NCBI GenBank assembly: GCA_009731375.1 | Contig: BJOX01000250.1 | Coordinates: forward strand, 539,734 to 594,545 | DNA length: 54,812 bases | Reading direction: 5' to 3' | Origin: Paulinella micropora | Lineage: Eukaryota > Cercozoa > Imbricatea > Euglyphida | In this document: positions 9,332 to 20,539 of the stretch, in pieces | Position numbering within the stretch: the first letter of the stretch is position 1 | Layout of the letters: every line of letters starts with the position of its first letter | Made by a program: the position numbers and the translations under genes | Notes under the pieces: model-generated | What the model saw: only the letters and a program-made list of their open reading frames with translations | Told to the model about the DNA's origin: nothing | The model's database searches: none

Positions 9332-9918
9332 AGCAAAAGGGTGAACACGAACACGCGAGGTCACGTGTCAATTTTCCTTTCATATCATATTGTAATATAA
9401 ATCAGCTTAGTCTGATTTTGCCTGAGGACGCCGCGGCCTGATATTAGTCATACGCCCCCAGTATTAAACTAATTCATTCTTAAATAATTCGTCCAGGTCA
9501 TTATATGAATACCAGACCAAAACTATGATGTGACAGGAAATCAATATAAATACGCTAGAAAACGTGACGATGAAAATCAGTACTGAGAAAGTGTTTTTAA
9601 TTAATATTTCAGAAATAACTCATTAAGGAACTAATAAATTTACTGAAATGTGCAATCATACCGTAACCTAACTTGTTTCAAGCTCGAACTTTTAGCATTT
9701 ATTAATTTCTCACTTTGGTTTTGCTCTGGAAAAATCCCTTTTTAGCAATTTCCTTTTTTTACCCATATCACCTCGTAAAATTTTCGATCTGACTGCACTA
9801 GCCATTTCCTTTTTTATCTATATCAACTAGTAATTTTTTCACTGGCCGTGCTACCTTCCCTTCCACTCTAACCCAACAACATCCGGCTGCGTTACCAGAC
9901 AACCAAAACAAATCTCTT
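9332..9918. other. AT-rich spacer before the copia 1 LTR; no gene seen
   Basis: AT-rich sequence with no open frame of note. It lies between the putative polyadenylation site and the left LTR of copia 1. Confidence 0.5.
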
Positions 9919-10199
9919 TGGGAAGCTACCCATCGTGGACTCCAACCTTTACCGACCCCTTTCAGGATCTATCCGGGCTACCTAGCAAGACTATCACGCA
10001 GTATGGAAACGCACTTTCAAGTTAATAACTCGTATAATAAAAGGACTGACTCCTTGACTTTCACGTCACAAACTGACTAACTTAGGTACAGGTCTTACGC
10101 ATATTCAGTTAACATTAGCATTATTGACTGTCCGGCCTATTGGCAAATCAACTACCTAAGTAACGGTGAATTAAAGCATTGAAATAGTAATGGCTAACG
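9919..10199 (-). repeat. 3' LTR of copia 1
   Basis: 281 bp, matching 23063-23327 almost throughout, with three short insertions relative to it (in the CCTTTACC-proximal part, after GCACTTT, and near GAATTAA). The plus-strand left end begins TGGGAAGC, which gives the expected CA end on the element's strand. The opposite end near CTAACG lacks the usual TG. Confidence 0.85.
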
Positions 10200-10523
10200 C
10201 TCCCCATTAGTTATTTGTCAATATTATAACTACCGTCTTCAGTGTCTTATAGTTCTTAAGCAAATGAAAAAATTGCAAGCGCTTCCCGTAAGGGGTATAA
10301 AAAGTCACTAAAAGCTATATGTATAAAAACGTTAGGGGTGTGAGGAAACAAGTGAAAAGAAAGGAAAGCGAGCTGTATGCGATAAAATAAGATTGTCTTA
10401 CGATTTCCTCCACATGCCACCAGAAATACCATGAATCCCTGCCACCGGCCACCGCGTGGCCTGAGGGCTAATCCACCTACTTTACGTAGCTCATCGCTGT
10501 CGTGTCCATCGCCGTCCTCCACT

Positions 10524-10745
10524 CTACCTTCTTCGCATCCCACTGTTCCTGATCCGATCGTCGTCCTGATCTACCTCGTCCTCCCGAAGCTGTTCGATAT
10601 CCTGCCGCGGATACCTTCCATGATTTAGCCTCATGAGCTCCGCTCTACTGATTCCCCACTCTGCATATTGATCGATGATCCGATCAAAGGGTACGTAGTC
10701 GAGCCAAGACATTGATCGCAGATTCCATGGCCTCCAGTCCGACAT
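10524..10745 (-). CDS. Small ORF between copia 1 RNase H and the 3' LTR
   Basis: 73 codons starting MSDWRPWNLRSMSWLDY, rich in Trp, Arg and Asp, in the position where some LTR elements carry an extra ORF. No family recognised. The frame could be remnant 3' UTR; the ATG and the coding-like residue mix are the only support. Confidence 0.35.
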   Translation of the reverse strand: MSDWRPWNLRSMSWLDYVPFDRIIDQYAEWGISRAELMRLNHGRYPRQDIEQLREDEVDQDDDRIRNSGMRRR

Positions 10746-10809
10746 CGATAATACTAAACAACTCACACGAAACGAAAACAAAACACAAACATAGGTGAAA
10801 CACCCGTAG

Positions 10810-11277
10810 TCATTCCGGTTCACCCGGAATGATAACCGTAAATTTGTTGAGCAAATAATTAAACTGCTCGCGCGGTAACGGTTTAGTGAGTAAATCTCCT
10901 ATTTGCTTTTTAGTTCCTACCTTTATGAACTTTATCTCTCCATCTCTCTGAAGGTGATGAATGAAGTGTAATTCGAGAGGCAAATGTTTGGTGCGGGGTC
11001 CGGATAATCCTCTTTCACCCGCGAGAATTGTTTGCGAATTATCTTCGAAAATTTCTACTGCACCTTTTTGTGGAATTCCGAGTTCCTGTCTGACATGGCC
11101 TATTGCTAGTCCTTCTCTTATGCATTCAGCTGCCGCATAAATTTCCGCGTCATTTGAACTAAGTGCTATCCTACTCTGTCTTTTTGAAAGCCATCCTATC
11201 GGGTCTCCTCCCCACAAGATTATAAAACCTGTGCGAGACTTACCCGTTTTCAAACAGACTTTGTGAGAGGCATCGGG
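10810..11277 (-). pseudogene. Copia 1 RNase H
   Basis: RNase H degrades the RNA strand during reverse transcription. The minus strand shows the copia-type domain: PDASHK (first catalytic Asp), KTGKSRTGF, GWLSKRQSRIALSSNDAEIYA (Ser-Ser-x-Asp-Ala-Glu block), EDNSQT (catalytic Asp) and RTKHLPLELHFI, with LLTKPLPREQF at the end. A TGA just upstream of the PDAS motif separates it from RT. Polyprotein remnant; not expected to be functional. Confidence 0.9.
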
Positions 11278-12499
11278 TCACAAAGTAACCTTAGGGTAGG
11301 ACATACCCTCTTGAACGGATTTTGGCCCGTTAAACGCTATACCGCGAAAAGACTTGATTAAATAGCGTATAATTCTGCCTAACATAGCATAAGTTACTCC
11401 CTTATCCATGGTTTGCATGACACTTGCAGCGTTAAGAGCTTGTTCGATATCTGGTCTTGTCATTTTGGCTAAATAAAGCAAACTGCCTACTATACTCGGA
11501 ATAGACATTTTACGCAAAGCAGCATCTTCCGACATTGCTTCCGGTGTTTGTGGGGTACTGACTGGACGAGAATTTGCGTATCCTGTCTCACGTAAAATTT
11601 GCAATTGGTACTTTCTCTGGTGCAAAACGATTCTGCCTTTCTCATGCACTATCTCTATACCTTTGAATTCCTTCGCAACTCCTAGCCTTTTGAGTGGGTA
11701 GTACCGTTCTAACGCAGACGCGAATTTATCATAAGCTTCTTTGTGAGGTGCGGAAAATATCAAATCATCCACGTGAAATACTCCCATTATCGCTTCTCTT
11801 ATAGGCTTGTTTTTCTCTACGAACATGCATAAGTCGGAGTCTAACAACCTAAATCCTAGCTTTACTAACTTAGGGGCTAGTATGTCATACCACCTTCTAC
11901 CAGTGCCTGAGGCGCACCATATAACGCTCCATCAACACGCAATATCATCCCCTCTTTGCCCTCTCTATCCATTGCATCAGGTGGGTGGCAAATACCGGAT
12001 CTTGCATGCGGGCATTTAAGTAAGCATTTTTGAAATCGATCCCGTAAAGCTTACCATGCCAGGCAGTTAGTTTGGCAAGCATGAGCAGTGAGCGATGTGA
12101 GGCACAAGGGACAAACAATTGGTCAACCCTGAAACTAACTCCTGGCTCTAACATGTCTCCTCTTAAAGCTAATCTAGACTTAACAAACTTCCTTCCGTTC
12201 TCGTCTATCTTTACTTTATGAACCCATGTGAGCCTAACTATCTTGCTAACACCAGCCTTTTGGCTTCGCTATAGTTAACCCATGTGTATGTCTTAAAGTC
12301 CTTAAGAGATTGAATCTCTTTCTTCATGCCCTCTAACAACTCTTTCGCTGTCAATCCCTGCTCTGCTATCTCTTTAGGCACACGAATGTTAAAATAAAGC
12401 AAAAGCTCATTTGGTTCATTCGTGCATCTGTCATAACATAGCATAGCACTCTCCAACTCTCCAGCAGGCAATATGGAAGGGACTGATACAGGCGATACC
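11278..12499 (-). pseudogene. Copia 1 reverse transcriptase
   Basis: Copia RT is readable in two frames. The N-terminal part has FKTYTWVNYSEAKRLVLA, LTAWHGKLYGIDFKNAYLNA (first catalytic Asp) and LYGAPQA. One base is lost just after LYGAPQA, and the frame continues as GRRWYDILAPKL, then VFHVDDLIFSA (catalytic Asp pair, with His where YVDD is usual). It ends with MTRPDIEQALN. The 5' end of the domain is cut off from the integrase part by the 12500-12855 insert. Confidence 0.9.
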
Positions 12500-12790
12500 A
12501 AAGCTCCCTAGTACCAGGCGGGGCCAGGGCTCGTTCCATAAGCGCCCCTTGCAGAACGAGCTCCCACCTCCATTACAGAGGACCCAGTAAGCAGATGGAG
12601 TTTCGAGACTGTTCGACAGTCTAGTATAAACCGACAGAGCACTGTGGGTTTTATTCCGGGCTCAACAAGCGAGAAAGGGCACCCTGAGGGAACAGGATTG
12701 TGCTTCCCGTCGCTATTTCGGCATGTGACTTATAGGCGTATGGCTAGGCACACATAAGGCACCCCACCACGGGCCCAGCACACCCACACC

Positions 12791-12859
<69 letters not shown>

Positions 12860-12861
12860 CC
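12494..12861 (+). mobile_element. 356-bp SINE-like insertion in copia 1 pol with 6-bp target duplication
   Basis: GATACC occurs at 12494-12499 and again at 12856-12861. The sequence between (12500-12855) is unrelated to copia and ends in (GATA)n of about 60 bases. Removing it with one GATACC rejoins the minus-strand pol frame exactly (SEINKYKVSE runs into VSPVSVPSIL). The body is GC-rich and holds a short hairpin (GACTGT-TCG-ACAGTC, about 12608-12622). A unique body with a simple-repeat tail and target duplication fits a SINE or other retroposed RNA; I cannot name the source RNA. Confidence 0.75.
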
Positions 12862-14521
12862 TCACTTACCTTGTACTTATTGATCTCAGAATCTAGCATC
12901 TTCTCTAGTCTGTCCTCAAATTGAACAAAGTGAGATGGCTTAGGTTGTTTTCTAACTTTTAACCTCTCTTTGGGCGCACACTTCTGCTTCACTATGCCTG
13001 TGCGCACTTTACTCTCCCAGCCCTCTCCGTATGTCTTCTCTGCCCACTCGTCTCCCCACTCTCTTGCAAGAACTCTCACTCTCACTCCCTCTAGTTCCTG
13101 AACCTCAACTACTTTTTCTTTTCGTTTTAGTTCACTATGCGGTCGTGATGGTGGTTGTTGTGCTTGTGGTGGTTGTTGTTGTGCCTGTCGTCTTATTCGT
13201 TTTCCTTCTTGAACTATGTTAGCTTCTGTGATCTTGTCACTCTGCTCCCCTGTTCTTCCTTTACTAGGTTGCTCACTCTCTTCATATGTTCTTCTCTCAT
13301 GTTGTGCTTGGGGGTCAGATGCATCTGTGAGTGCGTGTGCATGTCCTAGTCCTGTGTTGTCTGTGGGGTTGTGTCGGTGGGATGGGGTGCAGCTGTCGGT
13401 GTGGTGTCGATGTCCTGTGTTGAAAGCTATCTTGTGTTTGTGTGTGTTTGTGATCTATGCTGACCCCCCCTGTGTCCCCTCCATACTCCCCCTGTCCTTG
13501 TTGACTATCTGACTGACTAACATCATCGACATTGTCATATGTGTCGTCATCGTCATGAGTCTGTGTCGTGTCCTCTTGTGTGTGGGTGCTGGTGACTGTG
13601 GTCGTGGTGGGTGTGGTGGGTTTGTTCAACATCGACATCCTTACTCTCACTCTCCCCCTCAGCTACATCCTCATCCCCCTTGACTGTTCTCTCTGGATGT
13701 GCTTCCTTCCCTATTACGTAAGGGTTAAACCGCCAGTTTCTAACTCCTGTTACTACTTTTCTACCGTCCCACACTCTATGCAACTCTCTAAATAAGTCAT
13801 ACCCTACTAGCATACCTTTCTTTCCTCTAAACTGTCCCTTTCTACCTTTGCCTGTATACATTACCCCCATGCAACCTATCGGTCTAAGGTGTTTTAAAAA
13901 CGGTTTCCTTCCCAATAACTGCTCAAATGGGGACATCTCCTTCCTAGGTCCTTGGGTGGCAGGCAAAATGTTATGTAGAGTGGTTGCCGCATGCTCCATC
14001 TCTGCCCAGAAAGAAATGGGCAGGTGGGCATGGTAACGCATGGCTCTTGCGGCCCCAGCCGTAATGTCATTGGCTTTTTCAGCGATAGGGTTACCATCAT
14101 TGTCCCCCGTTGCTGAAGTTTTCCAAATAAACTGACTACGCTCTATCACCTCTTTCGGGACATCAAACTCTTGATCACATCTAATTTCTTGTACTTTGTT
14201 TCCTGTCTGTCTCTCATAAAATGCTACTGCCTGCTGAATGCGGTCAATAAATTCGTTCTTATGCGCAAGATAATAATCCTTAATAAACAACGAGTAATCG
14301 TCCGTAACCGAAAATTTGTGTCTCTTACCGTGTATTGACCGTGCTGACCACGTTACGGTGTCTATGTGTAATACTACTCCTGGCTTACTAGCTCTCTCTA
14401 TCTTATTAACTTTAAACCTAGGCAACTGCTTTGCCTTACCTATCATGCATGATTCGCAGAATTCTATTTTCTTCTCATCTCCTACTAGCTTTATGCCTAA
14501 TGCATTTGCCAATGCTCTCAT
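12862..14521 (-). pseudogene. Copia 1 integrase and C-terminal linker
   Basis: Integrase inserts the cDNA into chromosomes. On the minus strand: CESCMIGKAKQLPRF (pre-integrase zinc region), HIDTVTW (first Asp), RCDQEFDVP (second Asp), IAEKAND (Glu), then HLPISFWAEMEHAATTLHNI and PFLKHLRPIGC, which are hallmarks of the copia integrase family. GKKGMLVGYD follows. The linker downstream is acidic, then His/Asp/Thr-rich low complexity (about 13330-13620) with several frame changes, before the basic PKPSHFVQFEDRLEKML part next to the SINE-like insert. Confidence 0.88.
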
Positions 14522-14990
14522 TTTCTTAATCCTATAGTGTCCAATATCTACCTTTCTAATCGCACCAGGCTTGCAGGGATAAGACGCATACAGCGTTACC
14601 TCCCCTGTTTTGCCCTCTGTCTGCCTACGCTAAGAATCTGTCTTTCTCTCCTGGGGTTTCCCTCCCCTTTTACCCCACCACACTCCTATTCTTATTCTGT
14701 GGGGGTTCATAACGCTCATGTCTAATGGGGTGTCAAATTCATCGTCCCATCTGTAAAGAAGGGTTGACATGAGCCTACCTCTGACGAGTACGTCTTTCTC
14801 CTCTAGTCTTATGGGGTGTTTGAGTATGACTAGCTCACCATTTTGGTGAATGATTGACCGGTGATGGGTATAATTATCCATCCTGCCGGTTGAAGCAATA
14901 TTCACGGGTAACCTGGTGTCAAGGAGGATTGGCCTTGACACCGTAAATGGTCTACCGTGTCCTTTTGTGCTGTTTCTGGGTATTTGCTTT
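14522..14990 (-). pseudogene. Copia 1 segment between protease and integrase
   Basis: Minus-strand frame beginning about KQIPRNSTKG and running through PILLDTRLPVNIASTGRMD into a Trp-containing region that leads towards the integrase zinc region, with one stop at about 14630. In copia elements this is the spacer between protease and integrase. It stops abruptly at about 14990 where unrelated sequence starts; the protease itself resumes at about 20540. Confidence 0.65.
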
Positions 14991-15151
14991 TAACCCCCGT
15001 CTGGATTATGATTGATCGACTTGTTCGACATCTATGCATATTACATCCATTCATATAGTATTACATTAATGCATTTGCGTATCCATTATGCAATTAGACA
15101 TTATAGTTAATTACATATACATCCACGTATACAATGTTGAAAATCAGGCGG

Positions 15152-15153
15152 AG

Positions 15154-15220
<67 letters not shown>

Positions 15221-15228
15221 CTGCTGTT
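15152..15228. repeat. (ACT)n microsatellite
   Basis: About 25 copies of ACT followed by CTG-rich sequence, inside the block that interrupts copia 1. Poly-Thr or poly-Leu frames are artefacts. Confidence 0.95.
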
Positions 15229-15380
15229 GGTGCTGCTGCTAGACTGTGCCGTACCCTACCTTATTGCTACCCTACCACTACCTGTTTCTCTTTCTCACTC
15301 ACTCTCTCTCTCTCTCAGAATCTGTCTCACGTAATGCTTTCTCCTTGTCTTACCTCCTGCCTGGCTCTGCCTGGGGTTAT

Positions 15381-15545
15381 GTGCCGGGACGCGAAAAAAA
15401 TTTCCTGTTGTTGACAAATTTTCCCGGAACCTGCAAAAATCTTTCAGCACCCGAAATAATTTTTCAGGACCCGGAATAATTCTTCAGGACCCGGAAAAAA
15501 TTGTCTGAACCCGCAAAAATTTTGCAGGACTCGAAAAATTTCACT
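15381..15545. repeat. Degenerate ~20-bp minisatellite, block 1
   Basis: About seven diverged units of roughly 20 bp with consensus close to GGACCCGGAAAAATTTTTCA. Units are partly self-complementary (CCGG...AAAATTTT). The same motif family reappears at 16205-16620. Confidence 0.75.
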
Positions 15546-15597
15546 GGACTTTTCGTGTCCTCTTCCTGCTGCTGTTTGCTTAGACTAACTCTCACAG

Positions 15598-16145
15598 GAA
15601 TGGACATGGGCCGAATGTTTTTCTTGCCCATGCCAGGTGACCTGGAGTGGACTAAAGGCTACGTCGTGGAATACCTGCGCCCTTGTCTGGAGGAGGAAAT
15701 TCCCACATAAGTGGCAGCCCAAGGGTCTTCCTCTTGCCTCTCTTCGTCGTACGGGCAAAGTATGTTAGGTAGCAAGCAAGCGATAGTATTACTTTCTGAT
15801 GTGTTGCATTATTCTGTACATGTGCCGGCTGAACAAGGACAGTGGCACATTGTTCATTTTTGGGGGAATGACTATAGAGAAATTAATTCATTTCCTACTA
15901 CACCCCCCGTTTTTTACCCGTGTTTTGTTGCACTTCAAGATGGGGAAAAGATGTTTACAAATACCAGAGAGCAGAAAGAGCCCTACACAGGTAAGGTCCA
16001 AGATTGGGACTTCAGGTTGGGAACCGAGGTGTTTGATGATGGAGAGAGAAAGCAGCAGAGGAAAAAATTAACTCAGATAAGCTGGGAGAGAGTTCTGCTA
16101 TTTGCTACAATGTATAAGAAAAACATAAGCTTTGATTGCTCGTGA
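15598..16145 (+). pseudogene. Hypothetical ORF with an in-frame stop
   Basis: An ATG at 15598 opens 37 codons (MDMGRMFFLPMPGDLEWTKG...) to a TAA at 15708-15710; the same frame then stays open for 144 more codons to 16145, including HIVHFWGNDYREI and FVALQDGEKMF. Residue usage looks protein-like, so this may be a gene fragment with one stop, carried between the two minisatellite blocks. I do not recognise the family. Confidence 0.35.
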
Positions 16146-16204
16146 GTAAATAAACGTGTATTTTGATTTGTCTGAATTTCAGTTAGTGTACCTCCGGGCC
16201 GGAC

Positions 16205-16620
16205 CACATGATATCATTAAGCACTTCCGGGACCCAGAAAGATTTCTCGGGACCCAGCAATTTTTTCCTAGACCCAGCGATTTTTCCCGGGACCTGGCAA
16301 AAAATTTGCCTGGACCCGGTGAATTTTTCCTACACTCGTCAATTTTCCCAGAACCGGTGAGAAATACTTTGCCGGGATCCGGCGATTTTTTCCTATACCC
16401 GGCAATTTTTGCCGGGACCCGGCAAAATGTGACTTTTCCTAGACCCGGCAAAATTTGCCGGAACCCGACAAAAACTCATTTTCCCGGGAAAAAATTTGTC
16501 AGATCCTGACAAACCAAAAGAAATTTGTCAGATACTGACAAAAAAAAAAAAAAAAAAAAATGTCAACAATAGGAAAAATAGTTCAGTACACCCATTTTCG
16601 TCAAGATCTGACAAATTTTG
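16205..16620. repeat. Degenerate palindromic minisatellite, block 2
   Basis: About fifteen diverged units such as CCGGCAAAATTTGCCGG and CCGGCAATTTTTGCCGGG, many near-perfect palindromes, separated by GGACC or CCTAGACC. Towards the right the units drift to TTTGTCAGATACTGACAAA, another inverted-repeat form, and include a run of about 20 A (16541-16560). See findings. Confidence 0.8.
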
Positions 16621-16729
16621 TCGCATTTGTCGCGGTAGTGAAATCGTGTTACTGGCAGATTGGGATATGGTTCTTACGCCTCCGGGGTGAATGTCACATA
16701 CACGATGACGATACATTGTATCACGACAA

Positions 16730-17700
16730 CATGAATAACGTCTCACGGGATGAACAGAACGCGGCTATACGGGAACTGGAGGAGGCGATTCGACACGGTA
16801 TGTGGCGGTTGGGAGGATTGGAAGGTCTGTTCCACCCACACGAGCTGGAGGAGTTGGAACGGTTCAACACCGAGAACATCAAAAAATACGGATGGAAACG
16901 TAAGGATCGAGGATCGTACTTGTCCGCGGCGGGGTTATGGCAACGAGGCGGTGGTGGCGGAGGACGTGGCGGTGGCCGAGGAGGAGGTCGAGGGGGCTCA
17001 CACCGATCGGCGGCAACAGAGCCGGGGATGGCCTCAGAGGCATTGATTTCAGGGGCGACGGCGGGTTTACCGGAGCGACAGGGAGCGGCGGGAGGGGGCA
17101 CACCCACGCCATCGGGAACGGACGCCGCGGGAGGAAGAGGCGCGACCGTGACGGCGTGAGGATAAAGATGACGTCGTGATCACGGGGGAGGGCAAAACAG
17201 GGGAATGAAGACGGCAGGAACGCATGCTGCTCCGGCGGGTAGATGGAGCGGGATACGGCAGCCCGTCCAGGGGGGATGGCAAAGGAGAACGACAGTCCAT
17301 AGATCTGACTGGGGAATGACCAGAAAACGGATAAGAGCAACAGAGAGGGGGAGAGAGGGTAGGGCACACGACAAACGGCAGAAGGCAGAGGAGCGGACTC
17401 GTGAGGATGAGATGGGAGAAAAACGGGGAAGAAGAGAGGATAAGGATACAGGGGCTATAGGCGATAAGGGCGATAAGGGAGCCCAGGGGGAAATAGGAAA
17501 TAAGGAAGATAAGGGAGGGGAACGGCAAATACTATTAGGGGATCAGATGAGGGAGAACATAGATAAGGATATCGACCAGGGGTCGGAAGGGAAAATGGGA
17601 CTCACCGAAGGGGATGATGGAAAAGAACGGGAGCGGAACCGACTTCTCCTCCAGACATACCAAAAGATCGCGGAACGCGCGGATACTATGAGTCCTAGGA
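16730..17700 (+). pseudogene. Ty3/gypsy-type gag region
   Basis: From ATG at 16730: MNNVSRDEQNAAIRELEEAI, GLFHPHELEELERFNTENI, then an RGG-rich tract (about 16945-17000), then frame-shifted basic/acidic charged sequence. RGG tracts can bind nucleic acid. No zinc knuckle is seen. Called gag from its position upstream of a protease-RT-RNase H series on the same strand; capsid homology was not recognised directly. Confidence 0.55.
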
Positions 17701-18200
17701 GAATGGTTAATTCAATTAAAAGAGCTGATTTCCCTTTAGCCTACACGAAGGTGGCAATTGACGAGTTAGGCGGAGACGAGGTCATTGGCAATGACACGAT
17801 GGCGGCGATCAGTGTCATGGGGAAACACTTTCAGGATAAGTATGGGGGACAACGGTGGTATCAGAAGGCACTGCGGCGTACGCAGGGATGGGTGAGTGGG
17901 GTGTCGGGATCGACACAGATCACAGGCACGATGTTGCTGACGTTTCGGCTCTCCGACGGCTCGGTCTATATACACAAATTTTAGGTGGTACCAGCATATA
18001 CGGGGGGCTTGTTGTGGAGCTTGGACGCGCTCAGACGGATGCGCACGTACATCGACTGTGCGGGGTATACGGTGCGATATGGGGCGGATGAAAACGCACC
18101 AGTATACAAGATGGTGCAATTGTCGACGGATGACCGCTCTCAAGGCAATGGACAATTTCACCATCTTGGACGGCTGGCAGTTTTGCGGCAGTAAAAGTCG
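17701..18200 (+). pseudogene. Gypsy-type retropepsin-like protease
   Basis: IGNDTMAAISVMGKHFQDKY corresponds to the aspartic protease active-site segment, but the usual Asp-Thr-Gly-Ala reads Asp-Thr-Met-Ala. It continues through GVSGSTQITGTM, a TAG at about 17982, then LDALRRMRTYIDCAGYTVRYG, resembling the C-terminal Leu-Gly-x-Asp/helix segment of retropepsins. The altered active site and the stop imply an inactive copy. Confidence 0.6.
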
Positions 18201-20045
18201 TAATGTCGGAAGCGGCAGCGGCCGACGAGGCAGCATGCGAGGTTTTTGCGGTGGGGGATCCCAAGGCAACGGATGAGGAGAGCGAATCGGAGGACGAATA
18301 GACGCCAAATCAGATAGTGGCGTTGTGCGACATGCGGCTGCAACACTTGAGAGAACAACGGAGATTGGCCACGGACGGTTTCCCGATGCACGGTCGTAAT
18401 CTGGGGGGCCAACACAAGGAAATGGATGGCAGGACGTTGCCAATGGCACAGTACGTGGTATATAACGTGGCAAAGCCGAGTCAGGCGAAGACGGGTATTA
18501 TCGAGTTCCTCAAGGATAAGTGGGGGGACGATCCCATTATGGTTGATTCGGTGGCGGGAATAAAGAAAGCCTTGAAGAACCGGATTTCCCATGGGGATTT
18601 CACAATAGTACTGCCGGTGAACAGACGGACGGAAATGTGGTGGTACGATATCGAGGATTTCCTGGTTCAGGATTCAATACCTATACCGAGTCGGACGCAA
18701 AAGCTCGTTATAGCGTGTAGATTGGGTTCACGGAAGGCGGCAAGGAAGTATCGGGAAGAGCTCCTTGGCCGGGATTTGGCGGCGATCCGAGACGTCCGAC
18801 GAGGCATTTACACACATTTCGGGGGTGTATCATCGGACGCATGCGATACAATATGCTATGATGATCAATCAGCTGGCAAGGTATGCGGATCAGGAAAGAA
18901 AGGCGCCTACTTTATATCGGCCTCGGGAGGAATTCGAGGAGGATGGTGCGGAAGCCAGGGTAGACGACATAGCCGGCAAGGCGACGGACGAACAAATCAA
19001 GGAGGAAACGGATAAGGCTCGGGCGGCCTTGCGGGAACAGGCAAAGCAGTGGCAGGGAGGTGAGAAGTCTAAGGAGGACGTCTTGGCGATGATGGATCAA
19101 CACATAGAAGTGTTTGGACCGTTGGAGGGAGGTTCGGTCAAGCACCACACTGCAAGGTTTTATTGGGAGATGGGACAGGAGGTACCGGAAATAGGACGGC
19201 CTTCTCGACTCAGCTATCACGAGGATAGGATTGCCAGGGAGATGACGGCGGAATTGTTGGAGAAAGGGGCTGATAGAGGAGCGGTTGTCGGAATACTCCT
19301 CGCCGGTGCGGATGGCGCCGAAGCCAGATGGCACATTGCAATCAGATCATAAAGAAGATCGAAACGCCGGTGCCGGATGTGCGGCGAGGGGTGGAAGTAT
19401 TGCGGAAGGCGAAAATATATTCCACTCTGGAACTGAAAAGCGGGTTTTGGCAAATTCCATTGGCAGAAGAAAGTCGATACCTCACGGCATTCATGGTGGG
19501 CATGACGACATACGTCTGGAAGGTTTTGCCAATAGGGCTCAAGGTGGCACCTGAATTTTCCAGAAGGCGATGACCGAGATGTTGGGACACACGTTTCGGG
19601 ACGAGGAATTTGCCTTCAAACATGGCGACACGTCAACGTATGCATTTGCGTACTTGGATGATGTCATCATATACTCTAACTCGGTGGAAGAGCATATTAT
19701 GGAACATCTCAGGGACATCATGCGGCGGATTAAGGAGTTCGGTTTCCGGCTTAATGCCAAGAAGTGCCACTTTATGCAAAAACGGATCCAATATCTGGGA
19801 TACGACATTGAGAATGGCACGTGCACCATCGCGGCTAAGAAACGAGAGGCACTGGCGGACATGCCAGTACCGCAGAACAAGTCCGATCTGCACTCGTTTG
19901 TGTCGTTTGCACAGTATTACGGGGAGTTTATTCCAAATTTCGCCAATCGGGCGGAGCCCATACGGAAACACATGAAGGAATTCAAAGGGGACTGGGCGAA
20001 CTCGAAAGAGTGGGGACAGGAGGTCTTGGACGCGATAGATGATTT
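18201..20045 (+). pseudogene. Ty3/gypsy-type reverse transcriptase
   Basis: After a linker (about 18317-19080) the RT entry motif appears as EDRIAREMTAELLEKG, then SSPVRMAPKPDGTL in a shifted frame, STLELKSGFWQIPLAEESRY (a Glu replaces the usual catalytic Asp here), VLPIGLKVAPE, a frameshift, AMTEMLGHTF, and AYLDDVIIYS (catalytic Asp pair). The thumb and connection follow (FGFRLNAKKCHFMQ, IQYLGYDI). At least two frameshifts and the active-site change show decay. Confidence 0.88.
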
Positions 20046-20510
20046 GCGGAAGACGATTCTGAAGGATCCGTTAACGGAAGATAGAACGGTTCTGAGGCTG
20101 CCAGACTTTGAGGCACCCTTTATTCTGGATACGGACGCGTCGGCTTACGCGATAGGAGGAGACTTCAGCAAGCGGACGAAAAGGGGCGATTGCGACCGGT
20201 AATGTTCCTTAGCCGACGGATGTCGAATGCGGAAAGGCAATACTGCACCAGACAACGGGAGGCATTGGCTATTGTCTGGGGCTTCAAGCGGTTGCGGAAA
20301 TATTTATGGGGGGCGAAGGAAACGAGAGTGAGAACGGATCACAACAACCTGCGGTGGTTGATGTCACAGGACCATACGGGACGGTTGGCGCGGTGGCAAC
20401 AGGAGTTGTCGGAGTACGACTTCCAGATAGAGTATATCAAGGGAAAAGAGAACTTTTTGGCTGATCACCAGTCTCGGTCGGGGGGTACGGCAGAGAATGA
20501 GGGATCACGG
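20046..20510 (+). pseudogene. Gypsy-type RNase H
   Basis: FILDTDASAYAIGG (catalytic Asp), a frameshift around 20190, RQREALAIVWGFKRLRKYL (Glu), VRTDHNNLRWL (Asp), and WQQELSEYDFQIEYIKGKEN with ADHQSR at the end: the standard gypsy RNase H order. Immediately after it, at about 20540, sequence switches to copia 1 protease on the other strand. No integrase and no LTR follow. Confidence 0.88.
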
Positions 20511-20539
20511 GGGAAGACGGAGGTGGAACAACAACAACA

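Noticed and set aside
12500-12790. Ribosomal or 5S RNA-derived insert in copia 1
   Set aside because: I compared it from memory with 5S and LSU rRNA landmarks and saw no match. Left as an unnamed SINE-like sequence.
15381-16620. CRISPR array
   Set aside because: Units are diverged, adjacent palindromes without unique spacers of constant length, in a eukaryotic context with no cas genes.
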